Shown here piece after piece: positions 26,536-34,913 of a stretch of DNA of 53,485 bases (within the stretch, counting starts at the first letter, position 1; each line of letters starts with the position of its first letter). A program made the position numbers and the translations under genes. Source of the DNA: Streptococcus australis (GTDB taxonomy: Bacteria; Bacillota; Bacilli; Lactobacillales; Streptococcaceae). The notes below the pieces were generated by a model. That model did no database searches and was not told where the DNA came from. It saw nothing but the letters and a program-made list of their open reading frames with translations. The DNA lies in assembly GCF_015553625.1 (NCBI RefSeq), contig NZ_JADNGY010000013.1, positions 1-53,485 on the forward strand, given 5' to 3'.

Positions 26536-27678
26536 TTACTCTTCAATCTCAATGGCATCATCAAGATCTAGTGTTACTTCTTCAAGAAGTGGGCTTTCAG
26601 CTACTTCATCTTGTGCAACTACAGCAGTGTCATCATCGATCAAACCGAAGCGCACGCGCACTTGGTGGTCAATCTCATCAAAAATTTCTGGATGGTCTGC
26701 CAAGTACTTCTTAGCATTTTCAGAACCTTGGCCGATCTTCTCACCGTTATAAGAATACCAAGCCCCTGCTTTTTGGATCAAATCAAGGTCTGTTGCAATT
26801 TTTAGCAATTCGCCTGTACGCGAAATTCCTTCTCCGTACATGATTTCAACCATGGCTTCTTTGAACGGTGGAGCCACCTTGTTCTTCACAACCTTGATCT
26901 TGGTTTCCTTACCAACATTGGTATCTTTTTGGTCCCCAGTACCCTTGATTTGAGTATTTCCACGAACATCTAGACGAACCGAAGCGTAGAATTTCAGGGC
27001 ACGACCACCAGGTGTGGTTTCAGGGTTCCCAAACATGACCCCAACTTTTTCACGCAATTGGTTGATAAAGATAGCAATGGTCTTAGTCTTATTAATAGAA
27101 GCTCCAAGCTTACGCATAGCCTGGCTCATCATCCGCGCTTGCAAACCAACGTGGCTGTCACCGATATCTCCATCGATTTCTGCGCGTGGGACCAAGGCAG
27201 CAACAGAGTCGATAACGACCAAGTCAACGGCACCAGAGTCGATCAATTTACCAGCAATTTCAAGTCCTTGTTCCCCTGAGTCTGGTTGAGACAAGAGGAG
27301 TTCATCAATATTAACCCCAAGAGCTGCCGCATAAGATGGATCCAAGGCATGCTCCGCATCGATAAAGGCAGCAATGCCTCCTTCTTTCTGTGCTTGCGCT
27401 ACTGCATGGAGGGCAACGGTTGTTTTACCTGATGATTCTGGACCATAGATTTCGATGATCCGACCTTTTGGATAACCACCAGCACCCAAGGCAATGTCAA
27501 GAGCCAAGGAACCAGAGCTCATGACTTGAACTTTCTGTTCTGCGCGTTCGCCCAGACGCATGATTGATCCTTTACCAAAGTCTTTTTCAATCAACTTTAG
27601 GGCATCATTGAGCGCTTTTTCACGCTCATCTCCGAATTTCTTAGAGATATCATCTAATTTTTTCTGTTTTTTCGCCAT
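26536..27678 (-). CDS. recA: Recombinase A
   Basis: DNA strand-exchange ATPase for homologous recombination, SOS-type repair and natural transformation. The 380 residues include Walker A GPESSGKT (79-86), Walker B region [10 protein letters not shown], loop L1 and L2 with [16 protein letters not shown], and a long acidic C-terminus ending [23 protein letters not shown] precedes the ATG. It follows cinA by 47 bp without a terminator, so it should be included in the competence-induced cinA transcript. Confidence 0.98.
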   Translation of the reverse strand: MAKKQKKLDDISKKFGDEREKALNDALKLIEKDFGKGSIMRLGERAEQKVQVMSSGSLALDIALGAGGYPKGRIIEIYGPESSGKTTVALHAVAQAQKEGGIAAFIDAEHALDPSYAAALGVNIDELLLSQPDSGEQGLEIAGKLIDSGAVDLVVIDSVAALVPRAEIDGDIGDSHVGLQARMMSQAMRKLGASINKTKTIAIFINQLREKVGVMFGNPETTPGGRALKFYASVRLDVRGNTQIKGTGDQKDTNVGKETKIKVVKNKVAPPFKEAMVEIMYGEGISRTGELLKIATDLDLIQKAGAWYSYNGEKIGQGSENAKKYLADHPEIFDEIDHQVRVRFGLIDDDTAVVAQDEVAESPLLEEVTLDLDDAIEIEE

Positions 27679-27725
27679 TCTTTTCTCCTATATTCAAAGC
27701 GTAATGCTATACAAGCTTCTTATCA

Positions 27726-28994
27726 TTATAGCAAATTTTCATCTAATAATACAGTCCGGCGTACCAGATTAAAGGCATGGAGGACTGCAACTTTACGAAC
27801 ATCCATACGACTCCGGCCAGCGATATTGACCTTGATCGATTGGACTCCTTTAGGGCCCGCAATTCCAATAAAGACAGTCCCTGCTGGATGCCCTTCCAGA
27901 CTGTCTGGACCAGCAACACCTGTCAGACTGACTCCATAGTCAGCCCCTGTTAAGAGACGAGCTTGTGCCGCCATTCGCTCAGCTGTATGGGCAGAGACCA
28001 CTCCATGTTCTTGCAACTCAGTTAGGGGGATTTGGAGCATTTTGCTCTTTTCCTCTATGCTGTAGGTAACAAAACCTCCCGGTAAGACCGCTGAGGCTCC
28101 TGAGAAATTAGCCAGACTCGACTGAAACATCCCGGCCGTCAAGCTCTCCGCTGCAGTCAGGGTCAAGCACCGCTCGCGCAAGAGTTCAAAAGCCACCTTA
28201 GCTAGGGAATTGTCATCTCCATAGCCATAGAAGAGCTGGCTCAAGGATTGACCATCCAAGGTCTCATGACGGAGAATCACTTGCTCCAGTTGATCCAATT
28301 TCTGATCTGCTCGCTCTTGTGATGAAGCCTTGGTCGACAAGCGCAAGGTGACTTCTCCGGTCTTGGCATAAGGGGCCAGGGTTGGGTCCGTTTGACCATC
28401 AATCACATCTGCTAAGACGGTTACCAGCTGACTTTCCCCAATCCCAAAGAAGCGCAAGACACGTGAGTATAGCTTCTCTCCTGTCGCTAGCAGAGGCACC
28501 AACTCATCCGTAACCATGGGTTTCAATTCACTAGGAGGACCAGGCAAAACCACATAGCTAACACCTTCTACTTCAATCAGCCCTCCCACTGCCAAACCGG
28601 TTAGGTTTTGGAGTGGCGTAGAGCCTGTCACTATTTGAGCTTGTCTCAGATTATTGGGAGTTCGGACATGGTCTGGCCGACTGGCAAAGAAGCGATCCAA
28701 CTTGGCCATTGCTTCGGGATCAAAGGTCAAGTCTCTATCCAAGAATTGGGCCAGGGTTTGCTTGGTCAGATCGTCTTCGGTCGGTCCGAGACCTCCTGTG
28801 AGGATAACGAGATCACTTCGATCACGCGCAATCGCAAGAACAGACAAGAGACGATCTGCATTATCTCCAACTGCAGTTTGGAAATAAACGTCGATCCCTA
28901 GACCGGCCAACTTTTCTGATAAGAATTGCGCATTGGTATTGACAATTTGTCCAGTGAGAATTTCGGTTCCCACTGCAATGATCTCTGCTTTCAT
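27726..28994 (-). CDS. cinA: Competence/damage-inducible protein CinA
   Basis: A 422-residue protein with the N-terminal MoaB/MogA-like (COG1058) domain ([32 protein letters not shown]) and the C-terminal nicotinamide-mononucleotide deamidase domain ([38 protein letters not shown]). In transforming streptococci it is a late competence gene and the CinA protein brings RecA to the membrane. GGAGG stands six bases before the ATG. Upstream are a SigA promoter and a cin-box. Confidence 0.97.
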   Translation of the reverse strand: MKAEIIAVGTEILTGQIVNTNAQFLSEKLAGLGIDVYFQTAVGDNADRLLSVLAIARDRSDLVILTGGLGPTEDDLTKQTLAQFLDRDLTFDPEAMAKLDRFFASRPDHVRTPNNLRQAQIVTGSTPLQNLTGLAVGGLIEVEGVSYVVLPGPPSELKPMVTDELVPLLATGEKLYSRVLRFFGIGESQLVTVLADVIDGQTDPTLAPYAKTGEVTLRLSTKASSQERADQKLDQLEQVILRHETLDGQSLSQLFYGYGDDNSLAKVAFELLRERCLTLTAAESLTAGMFQSSLANFSGASAVLPGGFVTYSIEEKSKMLQIPLTELQEHGVVSAHTAERMAAQARLLTGADYGVSLTGVAGPDSLEGHPAGTVFIGIAGPKGVQSIKVNIAGRSRMDVRKVAVLHAFNLVRRTVLLDENLL

Positions 28995-29011
28995 AATGCC
29001 TCCACTTATAC

Positions 29012-29019
29012 TATTCGTA
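29012..29019 (-). promoter_or_regulatory. Cin-box (ComX/SigX-dependent competence promoter) of cinA-recA
   Basis: TACGAATA on the minus strand, identical to the streptococcal cin-box consensus, with an A/T-rich run upstream. It lies 17 bp before the cinA ATG, giving a very short leader that still contains GGAGG. This is the only exact match noticed in the window. Confidence 0.9.
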
Positions 29020-29029
29020 ATTTTTCTTC

Positions 29030-29059
29030 ATTGTAACACAATTTCCTAAATTATTTCAA
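29030..29059 (-). promoter_or_regulatory. SigA promoter of cinA-recA
   Basis: TTGAAA (29054-29059) and TACAAT (29030-29035) on the minus strand, 18-bp spacing. It would give basal recA expression outside competence; the cin-box lies within its initially transcribed region. Confidence 0.6.
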
Positions 29060-29315
29060 AAACAGGTTGAAGAAAAAGTTCATTTTAGGTAACTTTCTTC
29101 AATCTTTTTCTTTTAGAGTATTATAAAGTAAAAAACTCTTATAAAATCCGTTACATCAACATTCCTAAGAGATTTAACTACGTGGTAACCAACTTCTAAA
29201 AGGGCTTGCCTATATTCTGAAGTAAGCACATCGAGCGGTTATTTTTCTGTTGCTTTATTGACATAAAATCGTATCTCTAACGCTATTCCTTATATTTTTC
29301 TATCATTTTTTATGA
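29060..29315. other. Gap between cinA and the S66 peptidase gene
   Basis: Apart from promoters at either end no gene is present. Between about 29120 and 29245 the minus strand has a 41-codon stop-to-stop frame (reading PLDVLTSEYRQALLEVGY and on) with coding-like composition but no start codon or ribosome-binding site; it could be the remnant of a lost gene. Confidence 0.4.
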
Positions 29316-29321
29316 TACAAT
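29316..29321 (+). promoter_or_regulatory. Promoter -10 of the S66 peptidase gene
   Basis: TACAAT preceded by TG one base upstream (TGATACAAT), with an A/T-rich but non-consensus -35 region. A strong AGGAGG (29339-29344) precedes the ATG at 29352. Confidence 0.6.
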
Positions 29322-29351
29322 AGCATCAATTTATTTTTAGGAGGATAATAT

Positions 29352-30389
29352 ATGACTTCTACTATTGGTATTATAAGTTTATCTAGTGGGATTATCGGTG
29401 AAGACTTTGTCAAGCACGAAGTGGACTTGGGTATTCAACGTCTCAAGGACCTCGGACTCAATCCTATCTTTTTACCTCATTCGCTAAAAGGCTTAGATTT
29501 TATCAAAGAACATCCCGAAGCTCGTGCAGAGGATTTGATTCATGCCTTTTCTGATGATAGCATTGACATGATTCAATGCGCCATTGGTGGAGACGATACC
29601 TATCGCTTGCTACCATACCTCTTTGAAAATGACCAACTACAAAAGGTTATCAATCAAAAAATGTTTCTTGGCTTCTCAGATACAACCATGAACCATCTCA
29701 TGTTGCATAAACTGGGAATCAAGACTTTTTACGGCCAATCATTTCTAGCAGATATTTGTGAGTTAGACAAAGAAATGTTGCCATATAGCCTCCACTACTT
29801 TAAAGAATTGATTGAGACTGGAAAAATCTCAGAAATCCGCCCTAGCGACCTTTGGTATGAGGAACGGACTGATTTTAGTCCCAAGGCTCTGGGAACACCT
29901 CGTGTCAGCCATACAAATACAGGTTTTGACTTGTTACAAGGAACTGCACAGTTCGAGGGGGAAATCCTCGGCGGTTGCCTCGAATCCCTCTACGATATCT
30001 TTGACAACTCTCGATATGCAGATAGCACAGACCTCTGCCAAAAATACAAACTTTTCCCTGACTTGTCAGACTGGGAAGGAAAAATCCTCTTGCTAGAAAC
30101 AAGCGAAGAAAAGCCTGAACCTGAAGAATTCAAAAAGATGTTGCGGACTTTAAAGAACACTGGGATATTTGAAGTCATCAGTGGACTCTTGGTCGGAAAA
30201 CCTATGGATGAAACCTTCTATGACGACTATAAGGAGGCTTTAATGGACATCATTGATAGCACTATCCCGATTGTCTATAATCTAAACGTTGGCCATGCCA
30301 CACCAAGAGCAATTGTTCCCTTTGGAGTCCACGCGTATGTAGATGCAACGGAGCAAGTCATTCGCTTTGACTATAACAAAGAAAGCTGA
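29352..30389 (+). CDS. S66 family peptidase, MccF-like / LD-carboxypeptidase-like
   Basis: A 345-residue cytosolic serine peptidase of the S66 family. The catalytic triad is visible: S109 in LGFSDTT, E211 in GGCLESL and H315 in NVGHATPR. S66 members are either murein LD-carboxypeptidases (LdcA) or MccF-type enzymes that inactivate microcin C-like peptide nucleotides by cutting the acyl bond. The order of motifs and the WYEERTDFSPKALG segment point to the MccF-like branch, but substrate cannot be assigned. It stands alone between its own promoter and terminator. Confidence 0.9.
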   Translation: MTSTIGIISLSSGIIGEDFVKHEVDLGIQRLKDLGLNPIFLPHSLKGLDFIKEHPEARAEDLIHAFSDDSIDMIQCAIGGDDTYRLLPYLFENDQLQKVINQKMFLGFSDTTMNHLMLHKLGIKTFYGQSFLADICELDKEMLPYSLHYFKELIETGKISEIRPSDLWYEERTDFSPKALGTPRVSHTNTGFDLLQGTAQFEGEILGGCLESLYDIFDNSRYADSTDLCQKYKLFPDLSDWEGKILLLETSEEKPEPEEFKKMLRTLKNTGIFEVISGLLVGKPMDETFYDDYKEALMDIIDSTIPIVYNLNVGHATPRAIVPFGVHAYVDATEQVIRFDYNKES

Positions 30390-30412
30390 GATAGAATTCT
30401 CAGCTTTTTCTA
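30382..30412 (+). terminator. Terminator of the S66 peptidase gene
   Basis: Stem AAAGCTGAGA / TCTCAGCTTT with a 6-nt loop (30382-30407), then TTTC. The left arm contains the stop codon. Confidence 0.85.
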
Positions 30413-30440
30413 TATTCTCTGATGTTCTAGTCATCTAACG

Positions 30441-31007
30441 TCACTTATTTCCACTTTTCCATTCACAATCATTCTCATGATCATCAACCAAACCTGCAGC
30501 TTGTAGAAATGACAAAACTGCAACGGGACCTGTAAACTTGAAACCACGCTTTTTGAGATCTTTAGCCAACTGCTCGGAAAGAGCTGTCTTCGCAGGAGCC
30601 TGCCGGTAATCCGGAACATCATTCACGATGGTTTTCCAATCAACAAAAGACCATAGATAGGCATCAAAAGAGCCGAATTCTGCTTGGACTTGTAAAAAGG
30701 CCTGGGCGTTAGCCCGTGTCGCAAAGATCTTGGCTCGATTTCGAATGATAGCTGGATTGTCTAACAAAGCTTCCAGCTCCTCATCCGACATCTCTGCGAC
30801 ACCTTGAAGGTGATAGCCATGAAAAGCCTCACGGAAAGCTTGACGTTTATTGAGCACCGTCTCCCAAGACAGACCAGCTTGATAGGTCTCTAAGCAAAGC
30901 AACTCAAAAAGGGCGTGGTCGTCATGGAGGGGCTGGCCCCACTCCTCATCATGGTAGGCTACATATAGTGGGTTATTCATTTTAACCCAGTCACAGCGTT
31001 TTGGCAT
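30441..31007 (-). CDS. tag: DNA-3-methyladenine glycosylase I
   Basis: Base-excision repair enzyme that removes 3-methyladenine. The 188 residues contain the family start RCDWVKMNNPLYVAYHDEEWG, LFELLCLETYQAGLSWETVL, FVDWKTIVND, LAKDLKKRGFKFTGPV and the C-terminal GLVDDHENDCEW (metal-binding His/Cys). It follows ruvA by 9 bp, so mutL-ruvA-tag form a DNA-repair operon. Confidence 0.96.
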   Translation of the reverse strand: MPKRCDWVKMNNPLYVAYHDEEWGQPLHDDHALFELLCLETYQAGLSWETVLNKRQAFREAFHGYHLQGVAEMSDEELEALLDNPAIIRNRAKIFATRANAQAFLQVQAEFGSFDAYLWSFVDWKTIVNDVPDYRQAPAKTALSEQLAKDLKKRGFKFTGPVAVLSFLQAAGLVDDHENDCEWKSGNK

Positions 31008-31016
31008 AGACTTCTC

Positions 31017-31610
31017 CTATTTCACCAACATCTTAAGAGCTGATTTGATATAGTTCTCTGCTGTATCGGTCGTACCTTCAAAGAATTTCTTGATTTTCTT
31101 GAGTTCCGTCACCTTGTAGCCCAAAGCCAACATGGCTTCCATAGCTTCTTCAAGAGCTTGATTTTCCTCGGATGCTTTAACTTTAGTCTGAGCCGGTGTA
31201 TCTTCTAGATCAAGATTAATCTTACCTTCTAGATCCAAGACCATCTGTTGGGCTGTTTTCTTACCAATCTTCGGAAACTTGGTCAAGTAGGTGATGTTCT
31301 TACTTTCGATGGCTTGGACAAGGCCTGCATTGTCATCCGCAGCGATGATGGCTAGAGCTGAGACTGGGCCAATTCCAGAGACCGAGATCAAGTTCAAAAA
31401 GAGCTTTTTCTCTTCTTCGGTCGCAAAGCCATAAAGAAGGTGAGCGTCTTCACGGACCACTTGATGGAGATAGACCTGCACCTCTTGGTTCATTTTACCA
31501 GAGTAGGCATAGGGATTAGCCACATGCAAGAGATAGCCAATCCCAGCTGTTTCTACCACAATGTATTTAGCAGTGATTTTCGTCAAGATTCCTTTAATGT
31601 ATTCGTACAT
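31017..31610 (-). CDS. ruvA: Holliday junction branch-migration protein RuvA
   Basis: Binds four-way junctions as a tetramer and positions the RuvB motor. The 197 residues carry the OB-fold start [20 protein letters not shown] followed by GIGYLLHV, two helix-hairpin-helix motifs ([16 protein letters not shown] and [19 protein letters not shown]) and the C-terminal RuvB-binding domain. It lies 20 bp after mutL. RuvB is not in the window. Confidence 0.96.
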   Translation of the reverse strand: MYEYIKGILTKITAKYIVVETAGIGYLLHVANPYAYSGKMNQEVQVYLHQVVREDAHLLYGFATEEEKKLFLNLISVSGIGPVSALAIIAADDNAGLVQAIESKNITYLTKFPKIGKKTAQQMVLDLEGKINLDLEDTPAQTKVKASEENQALEEAMEAMLALGYKVTELKKIKKFFEGTTDTAENYIKSALKMLVK

Positions 31611-31630
31611 AAGATTCCTTTATTCTTTGT

Positions 31631-33580
31631 TTAATATTTGCCTAATTCCCGTAGGCTGGTGTGATTTTCCTGAATGCGTCGGAACATCTTTTCCATGTCC
31701 GACTTGGTGAAGTTGACCAAGACCGGACGGCCATGAGGGCAGTTATAAGGGTTGTCACATTGGGACAGTTGGTAGATCAGATCGCGTGCGGAGTAATCAT
31801 CCAGGGTGTGATTAGCCTTGATGGATCGTTTGCAGGACATCATGATGGCCAACTCCGCCCGGTATTTCTTGATGGACACTTCCTTGGTCAAGAGGAGCAT
31901 GTCACACATCTCATAAATGCCCGACTCGATCTCTTCTTCCTTCATCCAGATCGGATGCTCCCGCAAAATCAACTGGTTGGTCCCATATTCTTCTAGGTAG
32001 ACTCCCACTTCTTCTAGGAGGTGCTTGCGCTGTTGCAGGCGGATCAGATCGTCCGCAGGGAACTCAAAGATATAAGGCACCAGCAGTTGTTGTTGACTGC
32101 CATCCACGTCCCCGATGCTCTCTCGGTATTCTTCGTATTTGACCCGCTCTTGGGCCGCATGCTGGTCAATAATGTAGAGGCCCCCATTACCTTGGGCAAA
32201 GAGATAGGTCCCATGCATCTGGCCAAAATATTCCAACTCTGGGAAGGTTGATGTTTCCTCACCCTCCAGCTTGTCATAGGCCTTGTCTAGACTAGCCAGA
32301 TCCAACTCTGGGTGGTCTAGTTGGTCGTACTGAGGCGTCTTTCGCTCCGCAAACTTGATAGCTGGTGACTTAGTCTCCTGATTTCCCTCTTCTGGGGCAA
32401 AGAGAATCGTTTGCTCTGGGCTTATTTCACCACTTGGACGAGATTCCCCAACCTCTGGACGGACAAAGAAATCTCCCTTGTCTCGGTCGTAATAGAGGCT
32501 GTTTTCTTTTAGGGGGAGACTGGTCTGAACCGGCTTTTCTGTTCGACGAAGTGTCGATTTGGCCAGATTTTCCAAAGCATCTGGAATCAGATCTTGCTCT
32601 TTCAAAGTGGAAACAATCGCTTGGGAAATCAAGTCCATCAGTTCTCGTTCTTTAGAAATACGGACCTCTTGCTTGGTCGGGTGGACATTGACATCAGCTA
32701 GATAGGGGTCAATCTGGATATTGATGACCGCTATCGGGAAGCGTCCGACCATGAGTTTACTGCCGTAGCCATCCAAGATAGCCCGGTTGAGCAAGAAATT
32801 CTTGATGTAACGGCCGTTGATAAAAAGGCTAATATAGTTGCGATTGGCCCGGGTCAGTTCTGGCAAAGAGACGAAGCCGGACACTTCAAAGTCCAAATCA
32901 CCTGTCTCGATGGCAACCATTTTCTTGGCGGTAGCAAGGCCGTAGACTCCTGCGATGGCTTGGCGGAGATTTCCCGTCCCTGCCGTCCGTGTCATTTCAT
33001 GGCCGTCATTGATCAAGGTGAAGGCAATCTCTGGATGGGCCAGACTCAAGCGATTGAGAATGTCGACGATATGGGACAACTCTGCCTGTTGGCTCTTCAT
33101 ATATTTGAGGCGGGCTGGTGTATTGAAAAAGAGGTCCTCGATCTTAATTTTAGTCCCCACAGGGCTAGTCGCCGGCTCAAGAGAAGTGATTTCCCCCCCT
33201 TTAGCCTCTAGCTTGGTTCCATGACTGGCTCCTTCCTGAGCTGTTAGAATGGTCATAACACTGACAGAGGCAATGGAGGGCAAGGCCTCGCCACGGAAGC
33301 CTAGGGTCCGAATCCGAAAGAGATCGGCTTGACTCTTAATCTTACTAGTCGCATGGCGACGAAGGGCTAATTCCACTTCCTCGTGGGCAATCCCTTGTCC
33401 ATTATCCGTAATTTGAATGGTCTTTAAGCCCGCTTCTTCAATCTCTACGACAATCTGACTGGCTCCTGCATCGATGGAGTTTTCAACCAGTTCCTTGACC
33501 ACACTAGCAGGGCGCTCGATGACCTCACCGGCAGCGATCTGATTGGCTAGAATTTCTGGTAATTCGATAATCTGTGACAT
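31631..33580 (-). CDS. mutL: DNA mismatch repair protein MutL
   Basis: A 649-residue GHKL ATPase that couples MutS mismatch recognition to strand removal. N-terminal ATP-site motifs: [17 protein letters not shown] and [15 protein letters not shown]. The C-terminal dimerisation domain keeps the endonuclease motif DQHA(X2)E(X4)E ([12 protein letters not shown]) and CPHGRPV, so it is the nicking type found in bacteria lacking MutH. Unlike the usual mutS-mutL order, a two-gene regulatory unit on the other strand lies between mutL and mutS. Confidence 0.97.
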   Translation of the reverse strand: MSQIIELPEILANQIAAGEVIERPASVVKELVENSIDAGASQIVVEIEEAGLKTIQITDNGQGIAHEEVELALRRHATSKIKSQADLFRIRTLGFRGEALPSIASVSVMTILTAQEGASHGTKLEAKGGEITSLEPATSPVGTKIKIEDLFFNTPARLKYMKSQQAELSHIVDILNRLSLAHPEIAFTLINDGHEMTRTAGTGNLRQAIAGVYGLATAKKMVAIETGDLDFEVSGFVSLPELTRANRNYISLFINGRYIKNFLLNRAILDGYGSKLMVGRFPIAVINIQIDPYLADVNVHPTKQEVRISKERELMDLISQAIVSTLKEQDLIPDALENLAKSTLRRTEKPVQTSLPLKENSLYYDRDKGDFFVRPEVGESRPSGEISPEQTILFAPEEGNQETKSPAIKFAERKTPQYDQLDHPELDLASLDKAYDKLEGEETSTFPELEYFGQMHGTYLFAQGNGGLYIIDQHAAQERVKYEEYRESIGDVDGSQQQLLVPYIFEFPADDLIRLQQRKHLLEEVGVYLEEYGTNQLILREHPIWMKEEEIESGIYEMCDMLLLTKEVSIKKYRAELAIMMSCKRSIKANHTLDDYSARDLIYQLSQCDNPYNCPHGRPVLVNFTKSDMEKMFRRIQENHTSLRELGKY

Positions 33581-33741
33581 AGCTTCCCCTCTTATCTTTT
33601 ATACGCGCATAGGTAGAACTATTATACCATATCTCCAAGGAAGGCCTCCGTTTATAAAACCTTATCCCCTAGCTCCATTAAAGATACTGGACTTCTACCA
33701 GATAAACAGACAAAATGACCGAATATGCAAAAAACCTTGTC
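33581..33741. other. Gap between mutL and the LytTR gene
   Basis: No gene seen. It must hold the mutL promoter (a TATAAT-like GGTATAATAG reads on the minus strand at about 33623-33632) and any LytTR operator; I found no convincing pair of LytTR direct repeats. Confidence 0.4.
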
Positions 33742-33770
33742 TTGATGCCTGAAAAAGTGTTTAATAGAAT
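33742..33770 (+). promoter_or_regulatory. Promoter of the LytTR-DUF3021 operon
   Basis: TTGATG (33742-33747) and TAGAAT (33765-33770), 17-bp spacing. The leader is about 57 nt; AAGGGA lies just upstream of the ATG at 33834. Confidence 0.65.
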
Positions 33771-33833
33771 TGTAAGCAAGAGGTCCTGCTAGCGAATCGC
33801 TTACCTTACGTCAATCAGTTAGAAGGGATTTGT

Positions 33834-34271
33834 ATGAAAGTAACAGTAACCATTGACCCTCATTTTCAAGAAGAAGGTGTTGCTATCACAGCGCCACAAC
33901 CTAGCGAACGCATCCAGAAAGTCCAACAATTCATAGAGGAATTGGACCAGAAGGAACGCTTGCGAGCGAAAAAGGATGGGGAAACCTATCTTGTAGAGAC
34001 CCACTTGTTTCATCGTTTCTATATTGAAAACCGGCAAGTGGTGGGGGAAACAAAGGATGACCACTTCATCCTCACAGGTCCTCTCTACCAACTCTCTGAA
34101 GACTTGCCCATCTACTTTTTAAAAATTTCCCAATCTGAAATTATCAATACCAAAGAAATCGATCACCTGCATTTTACCGGTAGCGGATCGGTTCAAATCT
34201 ATCTCAAAAACGGAAGGATGACTTACTCCTCTCGTCGTTATTTAAAAGCTATTAAGGAGAAACTCTCATGA
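33834..34271 (+). CDS. LytTR-domain DNA-binding regulator
   Basis: A 145-residue regulator without a receiver domain. The C-terminal LytTR DNA-binding domain occupies about residues 55-145, with DLPIYFLKISQSEIINTKEIDH and the end TYSSRRYLKAIKEKL. The stop overlaps the next start as ATGA. A LytTR protein paired with a small membrane protein is the arrangement of the LytTR regulatory systems HdrRM and BrsRM of S. mutans, where the membrane partner restrains the regulator and release switches on bacteriocin and competence genes. That analogy is inference; targets here are unknown. Confidence 0.88.
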   Translation: MKVTVTIDPHFQEEGVAITAPQPSERIQKVQQFIEELDQKERLRAKKDGETYLVETHLFHRFYIENRQVVGETKDDHFILTGPLYQLSEDLPIYFLKISQSEIINTKEIDHLHFTGSGSVQIYLKNGRMTYSSRRYLKAIKEKLS

Positions 34272-34726
34272 TGAAAAACCATTTTACCAACGCTTTGAAA
34301 GGGATCTTGATCGGTCTCATCCTCTCTATCCTCTTTTCTTTTTTAAACTCCCCTTCCACTTATACGCCTCTCAGTCCTAGCTCAGCTGTCGGCCAGTGGA
34401 TGCAAGCCCACGAAGTTCATGGATCCCTTGTTATGCTCTATTGTACCCTTATCTGGGCCGGTATCGGACTCCTCTTCAGCTTGGGGAGTGTCCTTTTCAA
34501 CAAAGATTGGAGCTTGCTTCGCGCGACCGTCAGCCACTACCTCTTGATGCTCTTTGGTTTCCTACCTTTAGCAACCTTGGGTGGCTGGTTCCCAATGAAA
34601 ATCAGTTTTTATCTCTCTGTCATTTTTGAGTTTAGCTTCGTCTATCTCATTGTCTGGGCTGTCTCTTACTACCTCAATAAAAAGAAAGTGGATGACATCA
34701 ATCGTCAGTTGCAAGGAAAGGCTTGA
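34268..34726 (+). CDS. DUF3021 family membrane protein, likely partner/inhibitor of the LytTR regulator
   Basis: A 152-residue protein with four hydrophobic segments (about residues 11-25, 55-75, 87-107 and 112-133) and a short basic cytosolic tail (KKKVDDINRQLQGKA). DUF3021 proteins are regularly coded next to LytTR regulators. The ATG at 34268 overlaps the regulator stop; a second ATG directly follows. By analogy with HdrM and BrsM it may hold the regulator inactive. The stop is followed after 9 bp by the 175-bp repeat element. Confidence 0.85.
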   Translation: MMKNHFTNALKGILIGLILSILFSFLNSPSTYTPLSPSSAVGQWMQAHEVHGSLVMLYCTLIWAGIGLLFSLGSVLFNKDWSLLRATVSHYLLMLFGFLPLATLGGWFPMKISFYLSVIFEFSFVYLIVWAVSYYLNKKKVDDINRQLQGKA

Positions 34727-34735
34727 TAAATAAAA

Positions 34736-34912
34736 AGAGGCTAGGACAAAAGTCCTAGCCTCTCAATTGTCTTTGGATTGTCGAGTAAGACGCAGTGGTT
34801 GAGTGGGCTCTACTACGCTGATTTCATCTGCTTTTACAGCCCTACTCAACTGTGCGGAGGTGGGACGACGAAATCGAATTCTAACGAATGACCGATTTCT
34901 GTCCCACTCTCT
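34736..34912. repeat. 175-bp palindromic intergenic element, copy 2
   Basis: Reverse-complement orientation to copy 1 and nearly identical over the interior. The left end differs: it forms its own hairpin AGAGGCTAGGAC-AAAA-GTCCTAGCCTCT (34736-34763), while the right end keeps the GATTTCTGTCCCACTCTC terminal repeat. It fills the space between the convergent DUF3021 gene and mutS (stop at 34914). Confidence 0.9.
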
Positions 34913-34913
34913 C

